Assembly (NCBI GenBank): GCA_947383645.1
Contig: CANDEH010000003.1
Coordinates: forward strand, 20,691 to 84,690
Length of the DNA: 64,000 bases
Direction: 5' to 3'
DNA from: an uncultured Clostridia bacterium
GTDB taxonomy: Bacteria > Bacillota > Clostridia > Oscillospirales > Oscillospiraceae
Of the stretch, positions 51,934 through 60,554 are shown one piece after another. The notes beneath the pieces are model-generated. The model saw only the letters and a program-made list of their open reading frames with translations, ran no database searches and was not told the origin of the DNA. The first letter of the stretch is position 1. Each line of letters starts with the position of its first letter. The position numbers and the translations under genes were made by a program.

Positions 51934-52251
51934 ATGACAAAAAGTGACATTGTGTCTGCTTTGGATGAGTTAGGATATGATCCACAGACAGCAGACGAGG
52001 CGATTGATGATGTCTTTCAGGTGATTGCTGAGGCATTGGTCGGACGAGAGAAAGTAATCCTTCGCGGGTTCGGCACGTTTGAGATCAAAACGGCAAAAGG
52101 ATGGTTAAGCCGGGATATTCGCACCGGAGAGCAGCGCAAGATCGACGATTATCAGAGAGTTACTTTTCGCCCTGGGGTGCAGCTTAAAGAGGCTGTCAAG
52201 TTTTCAGACCCTGGCCGACTTCTGATGCTCAACAGAGGGGCGGTGAAATAG
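51934..52251 (+). CDS. HU/IHF-family DNA-binding protein
   Basis: 105 residues. MTKSDIVSALDELGYD..ADEAIDDVFQVIAEALVGREKVILRGFGTFEIKTAKG matches HU. After the arm (RDIRTGEQRKIDDYQRVTFRPGVQLKEAV) there is a ~15-residue tail beyond usual HU. It bends DNA; in an integrative element it may assist recombination or packaging. Confidence 0.88.
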   Translation: MTKSDIVSALDELGYDPQTADEAIDDVFQVIAEALVGREKVILRGFGTFEIKTAKGWLSRDIRTGEQRKIDDYQRVTFRPGVQLKEAVKFSDPGRLLMLNRGAVK

Positions 52252-52252
52252 A

Positions 52253-52279
52253 ATGAAACAGAAGTTTTATCCAGGGTAA
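52253..52279 (+). pseudogene. Eight-codon start fragment upstream of the tape-measure remnant
   Basis: ATG preceded by GGCGGTGAAATAG, reading MKQKFYPG then TAA. The sequence then continues in another frame into the tape-measure gene, so this looks like the start of a lost gene joined to a foreign 3' part. Confidence 0.5.
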
Positions 52280-52322
52280 AAAAGCTGAAATTGATGCACA
52301 GATTGACTCCAAAATTACCGAG

Positions 52323-55300
52323 TTGGAAGCAGACAAGGCTGTACTGGAAGCTCAGATGGAGTTCTCAAAGGCCGAGTTGGATTTGGCAAAGCAGGTTGGT
52401 GAAGGTGAGGCAAATATCACCAAGGAAGTCGCCGCATTCAGATTGGATACTGCGAATAAGCTGGTGGCTGCGTTGATTGAGGCTGGCGTTGATGAGGCTG
52501 AGGCGTTCAAACTGGCGGCTGCGGCTATGGCTGGCAATGCTCAGGAATTTAATCGCATTGCAGCTGAGGTCTGCACTGATGTGAATGGCAATTTCAACGA
52601 GGCTGCATACCAAGCGGCACAGGCCATCTATCAGAACATGAACAGCGCCAAGAAGGATGTCGCGTCTCTGGCAACCCAAGCACAACAAACAGCGGAAGCT
52701 ATTGCTGGTATGGCAGACGGCATCAAAGCTGGTTCCTCTGCTCTTGTTGGAGGGTCTGGTGGTGGTACAACAGGTAATGAGATCAAACTGAACCTATCTG
52801 GTGCGGAGTTCAAAGGTACTGACTATACCTATGAAGCCAAAGAGATTGGTTTGGATGATTTTATTTCCGACCTCGAATTGGACATCTCCAACTATCAGAA
52901 TGCTATCGCCCAAATCGACGGGCAGATTGCCGCATTGCAAGCTCTGAAAAATACACCTTTGAAGAGTTTTGAAAGCGAGTCTGGATCTGATAGCTCCAAA
53001 AAGGAAGTCGAGGAGTATATCGCCGATATCGACGAGTATCGTGAAGCTGTGGAGCGGCTGCGCAAGGCTCAAGCTGAAGTGGAGCGAATCACGACTGACA
53101 TCGACAACGCCGGCAGCATTGAAAAGAAGATCGCTCTTGAAAAGGAGTTGATCGGTGCTTATCAGGAAGAACAGGCGGCTTTGCACAATCTGAACAACCT
53201 ACGGGATGGGACGATTACGGCTGGGGTCAAGACTTTGCAAGACCTGGGCTTTGCGGTCAAGTACAATGCTGATACCAATGAGCTTTGGGTTGAAAACCTG
53301 GAACACCTCAACGAACTAACCGCTGACAGCAAGGGGCAGTATGGTTCCTTGAAAGAGGCCACCAATGCCTTGCGAAAGGATACCGAAGAACTGATCAACA
53401 CCATCACCGACCTCAACGAAGCCAATCGAGAAGGATCTGCGACATGGTGGGAGGTTCAACGGGCCATTTTGGAGGCTAAAATCGCTGTTTGTGAGTTTGA
53501 GGCACAGTTACACAACAATGTCCTCACGCTGACGGAGAACTGGCTGGACAACGCTATCAACCAGAAAAACAGCGAGGGTGTGAAGCGGTATACCTCTGAA
53601 ATGATTGCCAACTACAAGGCATTGCAGGAGGTATATCACAAGCAGGCTGAGGCGCTACGGGCGGCGGGCTACTCTGATACCACCGACGAAATTGTGGAGC
53701 TTTCCGATGCTTGGTGGGATTTGGAAGACAAGATCAAAGATGCCAAAGACAAGGTAGTTGACTACTTTGTCGAACTCGTGGATGCGGCAAATGATGCGGT
53801 AGACAGCATTCAGAACGTGTCTGATGTGCTATCCGACGCGGCTCAGGAGTTTGCAGACAATGACGGGTGGATTTCGGTCGATACCTACCAATCTATCATT
53901 GCTCTGGGCACCGAGTATATGCAAATGCTCATCAATGAGAACAATGAACTGGTCATCAACCGTGATCGGATCAACGATATCATTGAGGCCAAGACCCGTC
54001 AGCTGGCCGTGGAGCAGGCGCTTTCCTATGTGGAGCGTTTGCGGCTGGCGGCGACTGGGGCATCCAATGAAAGTCTTGACCAGCTGTGTTTCGCCACTAC
54101 GCAGGCTACCAACTCCACCTGGGGGTTGGTGTATGCGGAGCTGGCGTTAATGCAACAGACAGGGTTACTCAATGGTTCGCAGTATCAGGCGGCTTTGCAC
54201 AATATCCAGGCTATTCAGTCTCTCGCTGAAACCGCTGTGGCTGGTATCGGTCAGACGGCGGGGGCGGCGGCTGAGAAGATGGACAACCTAAAAAAGCAGC
54301 TACAAGATCAGAAAGATGCTCTGGAAGATCTGTTGGACGAGTTGGAGGACATGAAGGACGGCTGTGACGATCTCGTCAAGTACGTCATGGATATGCTCAA
54401 AGACCGTATTCAGCAGCAGATCGACGCTCTGAACGACGCGAAAAAAGCGGTCAAGGATTACGTTGACCAGCTGAAAGAGGCGATGCGGGCAGAGAAGGAG
54501 AACATCGAGTACGAGGATGAGCTGGCCGACAAGCTGAAAGCCATCGCCAAGCTCCAGTCCAAGATCGACGCCCTCAGCCTGGATGACAGCCGCAAGGCTC
54601 AGGCTGAGAAGATGGCGTTGGAGGAGGAGCTGGCCGAGCTGCAAAAGGACTTGGCTGACTTCCAGGCCGATCATGCCATGGACGTGACCGAGGAGGCCCT
54701 TGATAAACAGTATGAAGCCTACGAGCAGGAGAAGGATGCGGAGATCGAGAAGCTGGAAGAAAGCATCTCTTCTACGCAGAAGCTCTATGACATGGCGATC
54801 AAGTATATCAAGGAGAACTGGAACACGCTCTATCAGGAGCTGCTGGACTGGAACTATGAGTACGGCAACAGCCTGAACAGCGAGATCACGGCGGCATGGG
54901 AGGCGGCTCAGGAGGCGGCGTCCCGGTATGGGGATTTTGTGACGGCCATTATGGGCGGCATTGAGAGCGATATCGCCAATATCACCGCTCAAATCCAGTC
55001 TCTGACAACACAAATCTCCAACCTGAGTAACAGCACTTCCGGTGCCGGCACGAACGGGATTGGCGGCTCTATGCCCAACGTTGTTGGCACGGTGAACGCC
55101 GATACTTCGTATAGCGACAACGACATGAAGCAGGCCAAGCGAAAGGCGGTCAGCGATATTGTGAGTCAAATGCGGGCACTGAGTTCTCAGTGGCACGCGG
55201 CGGACGGGGCAACAAAGAAGCGGCTGGAGGATCAGGCATTGGAGAAGGGAGCCACCCTTGCCTCCTATGGCGTTGTAGCGCACCGTGACGAGCCGACCGG

Positions 55301-55751
55301 CGCATGGTACATCGACAACGACCTACTCAACCCGTCCAACGCTGGCAAGTTGCTTTACAACTGCTACCACACGGGCGGGTTCGTGGGTGATGAGCCTTTG
55401 AAGCCAAATGAGCGTTATGTAAAGGCTGAGAATGGTGAGCTGATCCTAACGAGTGAACAGCAGGACAGCTTTGCGGCGCAGGTTGACAGCTTTAGGGATA
55501 TGGCAGATGCTTTCGACAGGTCAGTTATGGCTATGCCAGTCAATACGGACAGCCTTTGGCCGAAAGGGTTTGCCGAGGGCAGCAGCTCTACCAGTAACGT
55601 GTCTACCGACAACAGCCGTACAATCAATATCAACGAAGGGGATATCCATGTCAGCGTCCCGGCTGGGGATGGGAGGATCATAGCGGATGAGGTGCGGAAA
55701 ATCACAAGAGAAAATGTGAACCAGATCAGCCGTATGCTAATGCGTCCTTAA
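52323..55751 (+). CDS. Phage tail tape-measure protein, N-terminally truncated
   Basis: 1,142 residues, mostly coiled coil (long Glu/Lys/Ala/Gln helices, for example ~245-300 and ~640-800). The C-terminus is typical of siphophage tape-measure proteins: YHTGGFVGDEPLKPNERYVK, AENGELILTSEQQ and ININEGDIHVSVPAG. The open frame reaches back to 52,257 without an ATG; only a TTG at 52,323 is available, lacking a good ribosome-binding site. The N-terminal membrane/TMP core and all other tail, capsid and terminase genes are absent. The remaining frame has no stops over 3.4 kb, so the loss is recent or the piece is still used. Confidence 0.85.
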   Translation: MEADKAVLEAQMEFSKAELDLAKQVGEGEANITKEVAAFRLDTANKLVAALIEAGVDEAEAFKLAAAAMAGNAQEFNRIAAEVCTDVNGNFNEAAYQAAQAIYQNMNSAKKDVASLATQAQQTAEAIAGMADGIKAGSSALVGGSGGGTTGNEIKLNLSGAEFKGTDYTYEAKEIGLDDFISDLELDISNYQNAIAQIDGQIAALQALKNTPLKSFESESGSDSSKKEVEEYIADIDEYREAVERLRKAQAEVERITTDIDNAGSIEKKIALEKELIGAYQEEQAALHNLNNLRDGTITAGVKTLQDLGFAVKYNADTNELWVENLEHLNELTADSKGQYGSLKEATNALRKDTEELINTITDLNEANREGSATWWEVQRAILEAKIAVCEFEAQLHNNVLTLTENWLDNAINQKNSEGVKRYTSEMIANYKALQEVYHKQAEALRAAGYSDTTDEIVELSDAWWDLEDKIKDAKDKVVDYFVELVDAANDAVDSIQNVSDVLSDAAQEFADNDGWISVDTYQSIIALGTEYMQMLINENNELVINRDRINDIIEAKTRQLAVEQALSYVERLRLAATGASNESLDQLCFATTQATNSTWGLVYAELALMQQTGLLNGSQYQAALHNIQAIQSLAETAVAGIGQTAGAAAEKMDNLKKQLQDQKDALEDLLDELEDMKDGCDDLVKYVMDMLKDRIQQQIDALNDAKKAVKDYVDQLKEAMRAEKENIEYEDELADKLKAIAKLQSKIDALSLDDSRKAQAEKMALEEELAELQKDLADFQADHAMDVTEEALDKQYEAYEQEKDAEIEKLEESISSTQKLYDMAIKYIKENWNTLYQELLDWNYEYGNSLNSEITAAWEAAQEAASRYGDFVTAIMGGIESDIANITAQIQSLTTQISNLSNSTSGAGTNGIGGSMPNVVGTVNADTSYSDNDMKQAKRKAVSDIVSQMRALSSQWHAADGATKKRLEDQALEKGATLASYGVVAHRDEPTGAWYIDNDLLNPSNAGKLLYNCYHTGGFVGDEPLKPNERYVKAENGELILTSEQQDSFAAQVDSFRDMADAFDRSVMAMPVNTDSLWPKGFAEGSSSTSNVSTDNSRTININEGDIHVSVPAGDGRIIADEVRKITRENVNQISRMLMRP

Positions 55752-55829
55752 CGGGGACAGCCACGGTTGACGGTGGAACTGGCATAAGGGCGGGAGAGGG
55801 CAACTTCTCTCGCTCGGTCGTTTTTTTTG

Positions 55830-55857
55830 TTGACTTTTGCCAGAAATCAGATATAAT
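55830..55857 (+). promoter_or_regulatory. Promoter of a small element gene
   Basis: TTGACT (55,830-55,835), 16 nt, TATAAT (55,852-55,857), preceded by a T8 run at 55,821. Confidence 0.7.
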
Positions 55858-55927
55858 CATATCCTCGACATGAAGAACCGTTTTAGGCGCTATCATCAAA
55901 TAGCCATTCACAAGGGGGATAATTGAG

Positions 55928-56128
55928 TTGAGTAGAAATTACCCAATGGACGATATTATCGGATACACAATGACCGAGCGGAAAGGCAAGCTCGGAGATA
56001 AGGAAATCATCGAGCGTGACTTCCACCCCATATTTATCAATGAGGAAGCACGTTTATGTGCCAAACAGCGGATTGAGCGTGGCCTGTATGAGGTTTTCAG
56101 CAAATACTGCGACAAAGTTGATGAGTAA
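55928..56128 (+). CDS. Unknown 66-residue protein
   Basis: TTG start with GGGGGAT 7 nt upstream and a good promoter 70 nt before. Charged, no membrane helix: MDDIIGYTMTERKGKLGDKEIIERDF and KQRIERGLYEVFSKYCDKVDE. I do not recognise it; it could be a small regulator. Confidence 0.5.
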   Translation: MSRNYPMDDIIGYTMTERKGKLGDKEIIERDFHPIFINEEARLCAKQRIERGLYEVFSKYCDKVDE

Positions 56129-56905
56129 GCGGGGGACAGCCATGCTCAAACAGACCGCCCGCTCGTTCAGCGACTTGGCTGAAGCACGGTGTTCTGCTGC
56201 CACCAGCCCTAAAGCAACTGCCGAGCGACAGCGAGGCAGCAGAACGCAAAAATCTCAAAACTGAAAAGTTGATTTTTGATAACTTTTTCAGCCAAATGAG
56301 CGAAGCGAATGAATACCCTTTCCCTTCTAAGGGGCGATTTTCAAAAACCCAGTGTTTTCAATGCTTTGAGGGGTGTCAAAATCAAATTTTATCACCTCAA
56401 AAGCGATAAAATTTTTTTGGGTATAAATTTTTTGAACATTTTTTAATGAAATGCTATTTATCCCGATAAAATTGGGTAACGCTTTGTTAGCCTCGCCGTC
56501 AACCTCTACGGCACGAATGCTCCCAAACTCGGAATTGTTAAAAATTTGCAGTTCGTTTGAAGATGATATATCGTCCGCAACGATATTCGGTTCGGAGAGA
56601 GTTTGGAAATTGCCGGAGGCGTGTGCAAGAGGGTACTATGGGCTTATCTGGGATAAGCAAATAGTCTAAAAATGTTTGATACCCCCCCCTATCATGGCGG
56701 GTGGCCTCCCTCTTGCCTCTGCCCTGGTTGCTGACCTGCTGGCCTTTGAGCGTGGCCGGGGCCGTGCCGCTCTGAGCTATCCCGCCGACGTTCTCCCGTG
56801 CTGGTGGTGTTTGCTGGTGGTGTTGTGGCTGGAAGAACAAAGGAACACCCCCGGCGCTCTGGCCGGGGGCTTGCTGTCTGCTGTTCTGTTGTGGGGCTGT
56901 CTGGC
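56129..56905. other. AT-rich stretch without a supported gene
   Basis: Poly-T/poly-A rich, with several short frames only. A 77-codon plus frame (56,676-56,909) would encode a Leu/Trp-rich hydrophobic peptide. A 100-codon minus frame (56,538-56,840) runs downstream of the sigma-like gene. Neither has a convincing start. Looks like decayed sequence. Confidence 0.4.
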
Positions 56906-57499
56906 TTAAAGCATTTCCGCCAGCGCCGCCCGAATTTTAGCCATCCGATTGTGTACGGCGATGTTGCTGATCTCCACGGTGGGGGCTATTTCTCGCTCGG
57001 TCTTGCCCTCCATCATCCCGTCGAAAATGATCTTGTTTTTGCTGTCCAGGCTGTTGTAAAAGTCCGTCAGCGTGGCCCGGATGGTGGCGACTTTCTCGGT
57101 GTCATCGGTGGCCGCTATGGTGTCCAGGATGTCAAGCGTTTCCCCGTCCGCTGTGGTGGTGGTCTGGCTGGTGGTCTTGCTGTCCTTGCGGTGTCGGTAG
57201 GCGATGCCCTCCATGGTGGCGTTTGCGGCTCTGGTGACGATTGCTGCCAGACTATCCTCAAAGCCCTTGTTTGCCCGCCGCTCAATGTTCTTCGCCAGCG
57301 TTCCCACGTCCGCCAGCCGCTGCAACATCTTGCAATAGGTCTCCTGTGTGGCGTCCTCCAGATCCCATCCGGGCTTGAGCGTCCTTCCCCGCTTGATGGC
57401 CTTGCACACGCAGACCTGGCAGAATTTGAGCTGCTGTTCCGGGGTCATGTCGTTCCATTCGTTGATGATCTCCTGGGCTTTGTTCATGTACTCGTTCAT
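56906..57499 (-). CDS. Sigma-70-like factor of the element
   Basis: 197 residues. Region-2-like segment DLEDATQETYCKMLQRL and region-4 HTH (LDSKNKIIFDGMMEGKTEREIAPTVEISNIAVHNRMAKIRAAL), the ECF-like two-domain layout. The middle (60-140) holds a helical segment and a Thr-rich loop. ATG with AAGGAG upstream. May direct transcription of element genes; similar small sigma factors occur in Clostridiales phages and ICEs. Confidence 0.8.
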   Translation of the reverse strand: MNEYMNKAQEIINEWNDMTPEQQLKFCQVCVCKAIKRGRTLKPGWDLEDATQETYCKMLQRLADVGTLAKNIERRANKGFEDSLAAIVTRAANATMEGIAYRHRKDSKTTSQTTTTADGETLDILDTIAATDDTEKVATIRATLTDFYNSLDSKNKIIFDGMMEGKTEREIAPTVEISNIAVHNRMAKIRAALAEML

Positions 57500-57532
57500 T
57501 TTCGTTAGCTCCTTTTCAAATTTGATATTGAA

Positions 57533-57576
57533 AGGGGCGGGCGTTTGTGCTATACTGTATCTGCCCGCCCCTTTGG
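57533..57576. terminator. GC-rich hairpin between the Gp157-like and sigma-like genes
   Basis: AAAGGGGCGGGC (57,533-57,544) pairs with GCCCGCCCCTTT (57,565-57,576) around a loop that contains TATACT. It may terminate the Gp157-like transcript; the loop could also hold the -10 of a promoter. Confidence 0.6.
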
Positions 57577-57635
57577 GGTTGGTTCGGGGTGCTTACCTGT
57601 TTAGCTGTCCAGGCCGTCAGGTATGCGCCCTTTCC

Positions 57636-57911
57636 TTACACAATGAGAAACTGGCGATAGGTGGTGGTACTGCTGTACTTGGCGGCGATGTCGGGCAGTT
57701 CCTTCTTCAAGCTCTTGCTGTCGATCCGGGTGCTGCTGGTCTGCTTCCAAGTGACCTTGCACTTTGTTCCCCTCAGCTCGTCCGTGTCCTGCTCGGTCAT
57801 CGTGGCTTTGATGCTGTCCTCAATGCTGGTGATCTCCGCCTCGGCTTCCTCGATCATCCGCTTCAGCTCCCTGATCTGGTCAACCTTCATGTCCAGTTCG
57901 TTGATGCTCAT
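57636..57911 (-). CDS. Gp157-like small phage/element protein
   Basis: 91 residues from the ATG at 57,911 (AAAGGAGG upstream). N-terminal coiled coil (VDQIRELKRMIEEAEAEITSIEDSIKATM). A conserved C-terminal part follows: TDELRGTKCKVTWKQTSSTRIDSKSLKKELPDIAAKY, the signature of siphovirus Gp157-like proteins, whose members have been linked to phage-resistance phenotypes. Divergent from the HTH-toxin-antitoxin unit with shared operators. Confidence 0.8.
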   Translation of the reverse strand: MSINELDMKVDQIRELKRMIEEAEAEITSIEDSIKATMTEQDTDELRGTKCKVTWKQTSSTRIDSKSLKKELPDIAAKYSSTTTYRQFLIV

Positions 57912-57968
57912 TGTGTAAACCTCCTTTAATTTGTGGGGCTTTGTGTTCCCCTCTTGACAATACCTATT

Positions 57969-58071
57969 ATAGCCTATCTTTAGGCTATTGTCTATTGACA
58001 TTATAGCCAAACTCTTGCCTATATTTTTGTGCAGATTCAGCCTTGATTTAGGCTATACATTGTGCTACAAT
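57969..58071. promoter_or_regulatory. Divergent promoters with TAGGCTAT operators
   Basis: Palindrome ATAGCCTA-tctt-TAGGCTAT (57,969-57,988) overlaps a leftward promoter (TAGACA, 17 nt, TATAAT). A rightward promoter TTGATT (58,043-58,048), 17 nt, TACAAT (58,066-58,071) carries another TTAGGCTAT in its spacer. ATTATAGCC occurs near 57,999. One repressor could silence both directions. Confidence 0.75.
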
Positions 58072-58137
58072 ATGAGTATACTGAAGGAGTGCTTTCTAAT
58101 AAAAATAGCCGCACTCATCTATAAAGGGGGGGTTAAC

Positions 58138-58395
58138 ATGCCTATTGATTACAGTGGCCTAAACAATATCTTAAAGGCAAATGATACGACACTGTATAAG
58201 TTGAACGCTGAGAAAGTAATAGGAAGCGCAACACGCCAAAAGCTATTAGGACAACTTCCGGGGGGCATTGATGCCCGCACCATAGAGGCACTATGTAAAC
58301 GCCTTAGCTGCCAGCCTGGGGACTTTATGAAGTATGTACCAGAAACCGCCGCCGATGCAGACACGCCTATAAAGGAGGAATTACCCAATGAGTAA
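58138..58395 (+). CDS. XRE/HTH_26-type small regulator
   Basis: 85 residues. DYSGLNNILKANDTTLYKLNAEKVIGSATRQKLLGQLPGGIDARTIEALCKRLSCQPGDFMKYVPE is the YozG/HTH_26 pattern. AAGGGGGG before the ATG at 58,138. First gene of a three-gene unit with antitoxin and toxin genes (8-nt overlap with the next). The most likely binder of the TAGGCTAT sites upstream. Confidence 0.85.
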   Translation: MPIDYSGLNNILKANDTTLYKLNAEKVIGSATRQKLLGQLPGGIDARTIEALCKRLSCQPGDFMKYVPETAADADTPIKEELPNE

Positions 58396-58630
58396 CCGTG
58401 AACAAGTATTACAGGCAGTCAATGCTATGCCTGAGTCCATGCTTGGATATGTCTTGGCCTATATTCAAGGGTTGATTACCAACGTTGCTACCAATCAAGA
58501 GGACATCCCCAACGCTGAGACAATCGCCGCCATGCAGGAAGTGAATGAGATGATCCGCACCGGCTCAGGTGAACGCTGGCAAGGTTCTACCGCCGATCTG
58601 TTTGAGGCTATTTTAGCGGAGGACGATTAA
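58388..58630 (+). CDS. RelB/DinJ-like antitoxin
   Basis: 80 residues. The C-terminal AAMQEVNEMIRTGSGERWQG followed by STADLFEAILAEDD matches the toxin-binding tail of RelB/DinJ-type antitoxins that pair with YafQ. N-terminal half is helical without a clear ribbon-helix-helix, so DNA binding may be left to the HTH protein upstream. Stop is 2 nt before the toxin start. Confidence 0.8.
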   Translation: MSNREQVLQAVNAMPESMLGYVLAYIQGLITNVATNQEDIPNAETIAAMQEVNEMIRTGSGERWQGSTADLFEAILAEDD

Positions 58631-58632
58631 CT

Positions 58633-58905
58633 ATGCTTGGAGTAGCTACGTCAACACGGTTCCGCCGCGACTTGCGCCTTTGCAACAAAAGAGGGTATAA
58701 TCTGGCCTTGCTTAATGCCGTCATTGATACGCTGCGTATCCCTCAACCACTCCCGCCGACAAACAAGAATCACGGGCTGTCCGGTAACTGGGCAGGGTTT
58801 CAAGAGTGCCATATACAATCTGATTGGCTTTTGATTTATCGCACAGATGGCAACACACTCTATCTTGACCGTACTGGCACACACGCCGATCTGTTCGGGA
58901 TATGA
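58633..58905 (+). CDS. YafQ-family mRNA interferase toxin
   Basis: 90 residues of the RelE/YafQ fold. Residues needed for YafQ activity are visible: the first His in NHGLSGNW, the His in ECHI, Asp-Trp in QSDWLLIY, and the His and Phe of RTGTHADLF. Known family activity: ribosome-dependent mRNA cleavage. Together with the two upstream genes it forms a complete addiction module likely stabilising the integrative element. Confidence 0.92.
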   Translation: MLGVATSTRFRRDLRLCNKRGYNLALLNAVIDTLRIPQPLPPTNKNHGLSGNWAGFQECHIQSDWLLIYRTDGNTLYLDRTGTHADLFGI

Positions 58906-59546
58906 AAAGGGCGGGGGCGATTGCCTCCGCTCGTTTCTTTGCTGATTTTCACTGATAATTACAGTGTATTTTGCCGTCTGCGCCCTCTACCGTGTCCCTA
59001 TACCTCTAACACCTTACAAACGATTCTGCGCCCGTTTTCACTGTAAATAACAAGGCTAAAATTGCCGCTTATTTCGCCCGCCTCGGTGATTCTGAGCGGG
59101 TCTATGTGGGGGTGGTATCTCTACCCTCCTGGACTCCTGGACACGCTCAGACACGGCGTAGCGCACGGAAAACAGGGCTAATTTGACCGCTCTGTAGCCG
59201 TTCCCGTAGTCCGCTATGGGTAGTTGGTCATTGCAGTTCCTGCTATCGGCTCCAATGCCGTCATTTTGGTGACATAGGCGGTCTGCGTGTCCTCAGTCTT
59301 TTCTTTATAGGCGATCCAAAAGGCTTGTATTTGCCCGCCCTGTGGCCGCTGGTGGCCTCCTGCGTTGCTGGTAGTGTTCCTCCTTACTACCACGCCTTAA
59401 ACACGCTCCTGCGCCCTCCTGCGGGGCTTACAGAGGGCTGGAAAATATTTTGAATAAAATCTAAGTTTGATATTAGCAAAAGCGGCTTTCAGACTGTATT
59501 GAATGTGTAGGCACCAAACACAACAAATAATCAGGAGGTTTAGACA
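58906..59546 (-). other. Gene-free region with minus-strand coding remnants
   Basis: No complete gene. On the minus strand a ~41-codon open stretch (about 59,120 to 58,998) reads PHIDPLRITEAGEISGNF and ends in a stop. A second (about 59,385 to 59,218) reads QAFWIAYKEKTEDTQTAY and also ends in a stop; an AAGGAGG lies upstream of it but no start codon is in place. They look protein-like and are probably decayed element genes or very small ones. Confidence 0.4.
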
Positions 59547-59936
59547 ATGGACAACAACAGGTTCAAAAAGCTGCTGGCTGAACTGGATTCCATGGATTTC
59601 GACGACCTGGGCGGCGATGACTTCCACGGCACCACTGTCAACGATGAGAAATGGAGCGTCTATCAGCAGATTGCAACGGCGCTGCTTGATGCAATGGACA
59701 AGGATGACCACATTCTGAAAGTCCATTACCTCAACAAGCCTAATCCAGAGGAGGAGTTTGCTTCCGTCATGGTCGTGCTGCCACAGCTGATCGGGCTGGA
59801 CAAGGAAGCCAAAGCGGCTTTTGCTCTGGCGGCTACGCTGTGCGACAGGATTGCCATGACCACCACGGGTAACAAAATCCGTATCAGCTTTGCCGTTGAT
59901 AACATCTGGAAGGAGGGCGGCAACAATGCACATTAA
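59547..59936 (+). CDS. Unknown 129-residue element protein (paralogue of 60,555 gene)
   Basis: ATG preceded by CAGGAGG. Acidic N-terminus (LLAELDSMDFDDLGGDDFHG), helical middle and C-terminal FALAATLCDRIAMTTTGNKIRISFAVDNIW. The last part aligns with IALAMAALLSDGMFTTTEKNKAKICFTVNI of the gene at 60,555-60,983, so the two are diverged duplicates. Overlaps the next gene by 11 nt. Function unknown. Confidence 0.75.
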   Translation: MDNNRFKKLLAELDSMDFDDLGGDDFHGTTVNDEKWSVYQQIATALLDAMDKDDHILKVHYLNKPNPEEEFASVMVVLPQLIGLDKEAKAAFALAATLCDRIAMTTTGNKIRISFAVDNIWKEGGNNAH

Positions 59937-60420
59937 GGCCAGTCCGGTCAAGGGCTACAAAAACGACTTCGCCGACTTCGAGCTGGACACCAGCGCTATT
60001 GAGCTGCACAGCACCGACAAGCACAAAATCCGTCTGCCGTACTCTGGCCCGCTGCCGGATGCCCTTCAGAACAACGATGGAGCTTTCCTCTCTGTCTGTA
60101 TCAATGTCGGTCTGACAGCCTGTGTCTCTCTGATCGTCATGGAGGGCAACAAGGAGCGCCGCTTTTCAGTCGAGGCCACAACGCAGGAGAAAAACAATCT
60201 GCTGTTTCCGTTCTTTTTTGAGGACAAAGGAGGCAACGCATTCCATACCAGGTGGAATTGTGGGCTTGCCCATTACTGGTTGGGACACCATCAGGACGCT
60301 TATACCCACTGGCGGCGGCTGGTTTATGAGGGGCACGGTATGGACGGCCTGATTGCCCAGCTCTCTCCCGATGCACTCAATCGGGTGATTCGGCACATCG
60401 ACTACCAGAAAATCGCATAA
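59926..60420 (+). CDS. Unknown 164-residue element protein
   Basis: ATG at 59,926 lies inside the end of the previous gene, with AGGAGGG upstream, so translation is coupled. Alternating beta-strand pattern (DFELDTSAIELHSTDKHKIRLPYSGPLPD...SVCINVGLTACVSLIVMEGNKERRFSVEA) and a C-terminal helical part with HYWLGHHQDAYTHWRR. No recognised motif. Confidence 0.7.
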   Translation: MHIKASPVKGYKNDFADFELDTSAIELHSTDKHKIRLPYSGPLPDALQNNDGAFLSVCINVGLTACVSLIVMEGNKERRFSVEATTQEKNNLLFPFFFEDKGGNAFHTRWNCGLAHYWLGHHQDAYTHWRRLVYEGHGMDGLIAQLSPDALNRVIRHIDYQKIA

Positions 60421-60554
60421 GAGGAGATAGGCCGGGGCGGATTGCTCCGGCCTTTTCCTCAAATATTTTTGCCCGGACGTTAGCGGATGCCACTTTGCCC
60501 CTGTTATTGGAGTGTAAGGCAACACGCCACATCATTTACATGGAGGTTAGAGCA

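Noticed and set aside
56676..56909. 77-residue hydrophobic protein (possible holin)
   Set aside because: The start follows a C-run without a ribosome-binding site, and hydrophobicity is explained by Leu/Ala-rich GC composition; left as part of the gene-free stretch.
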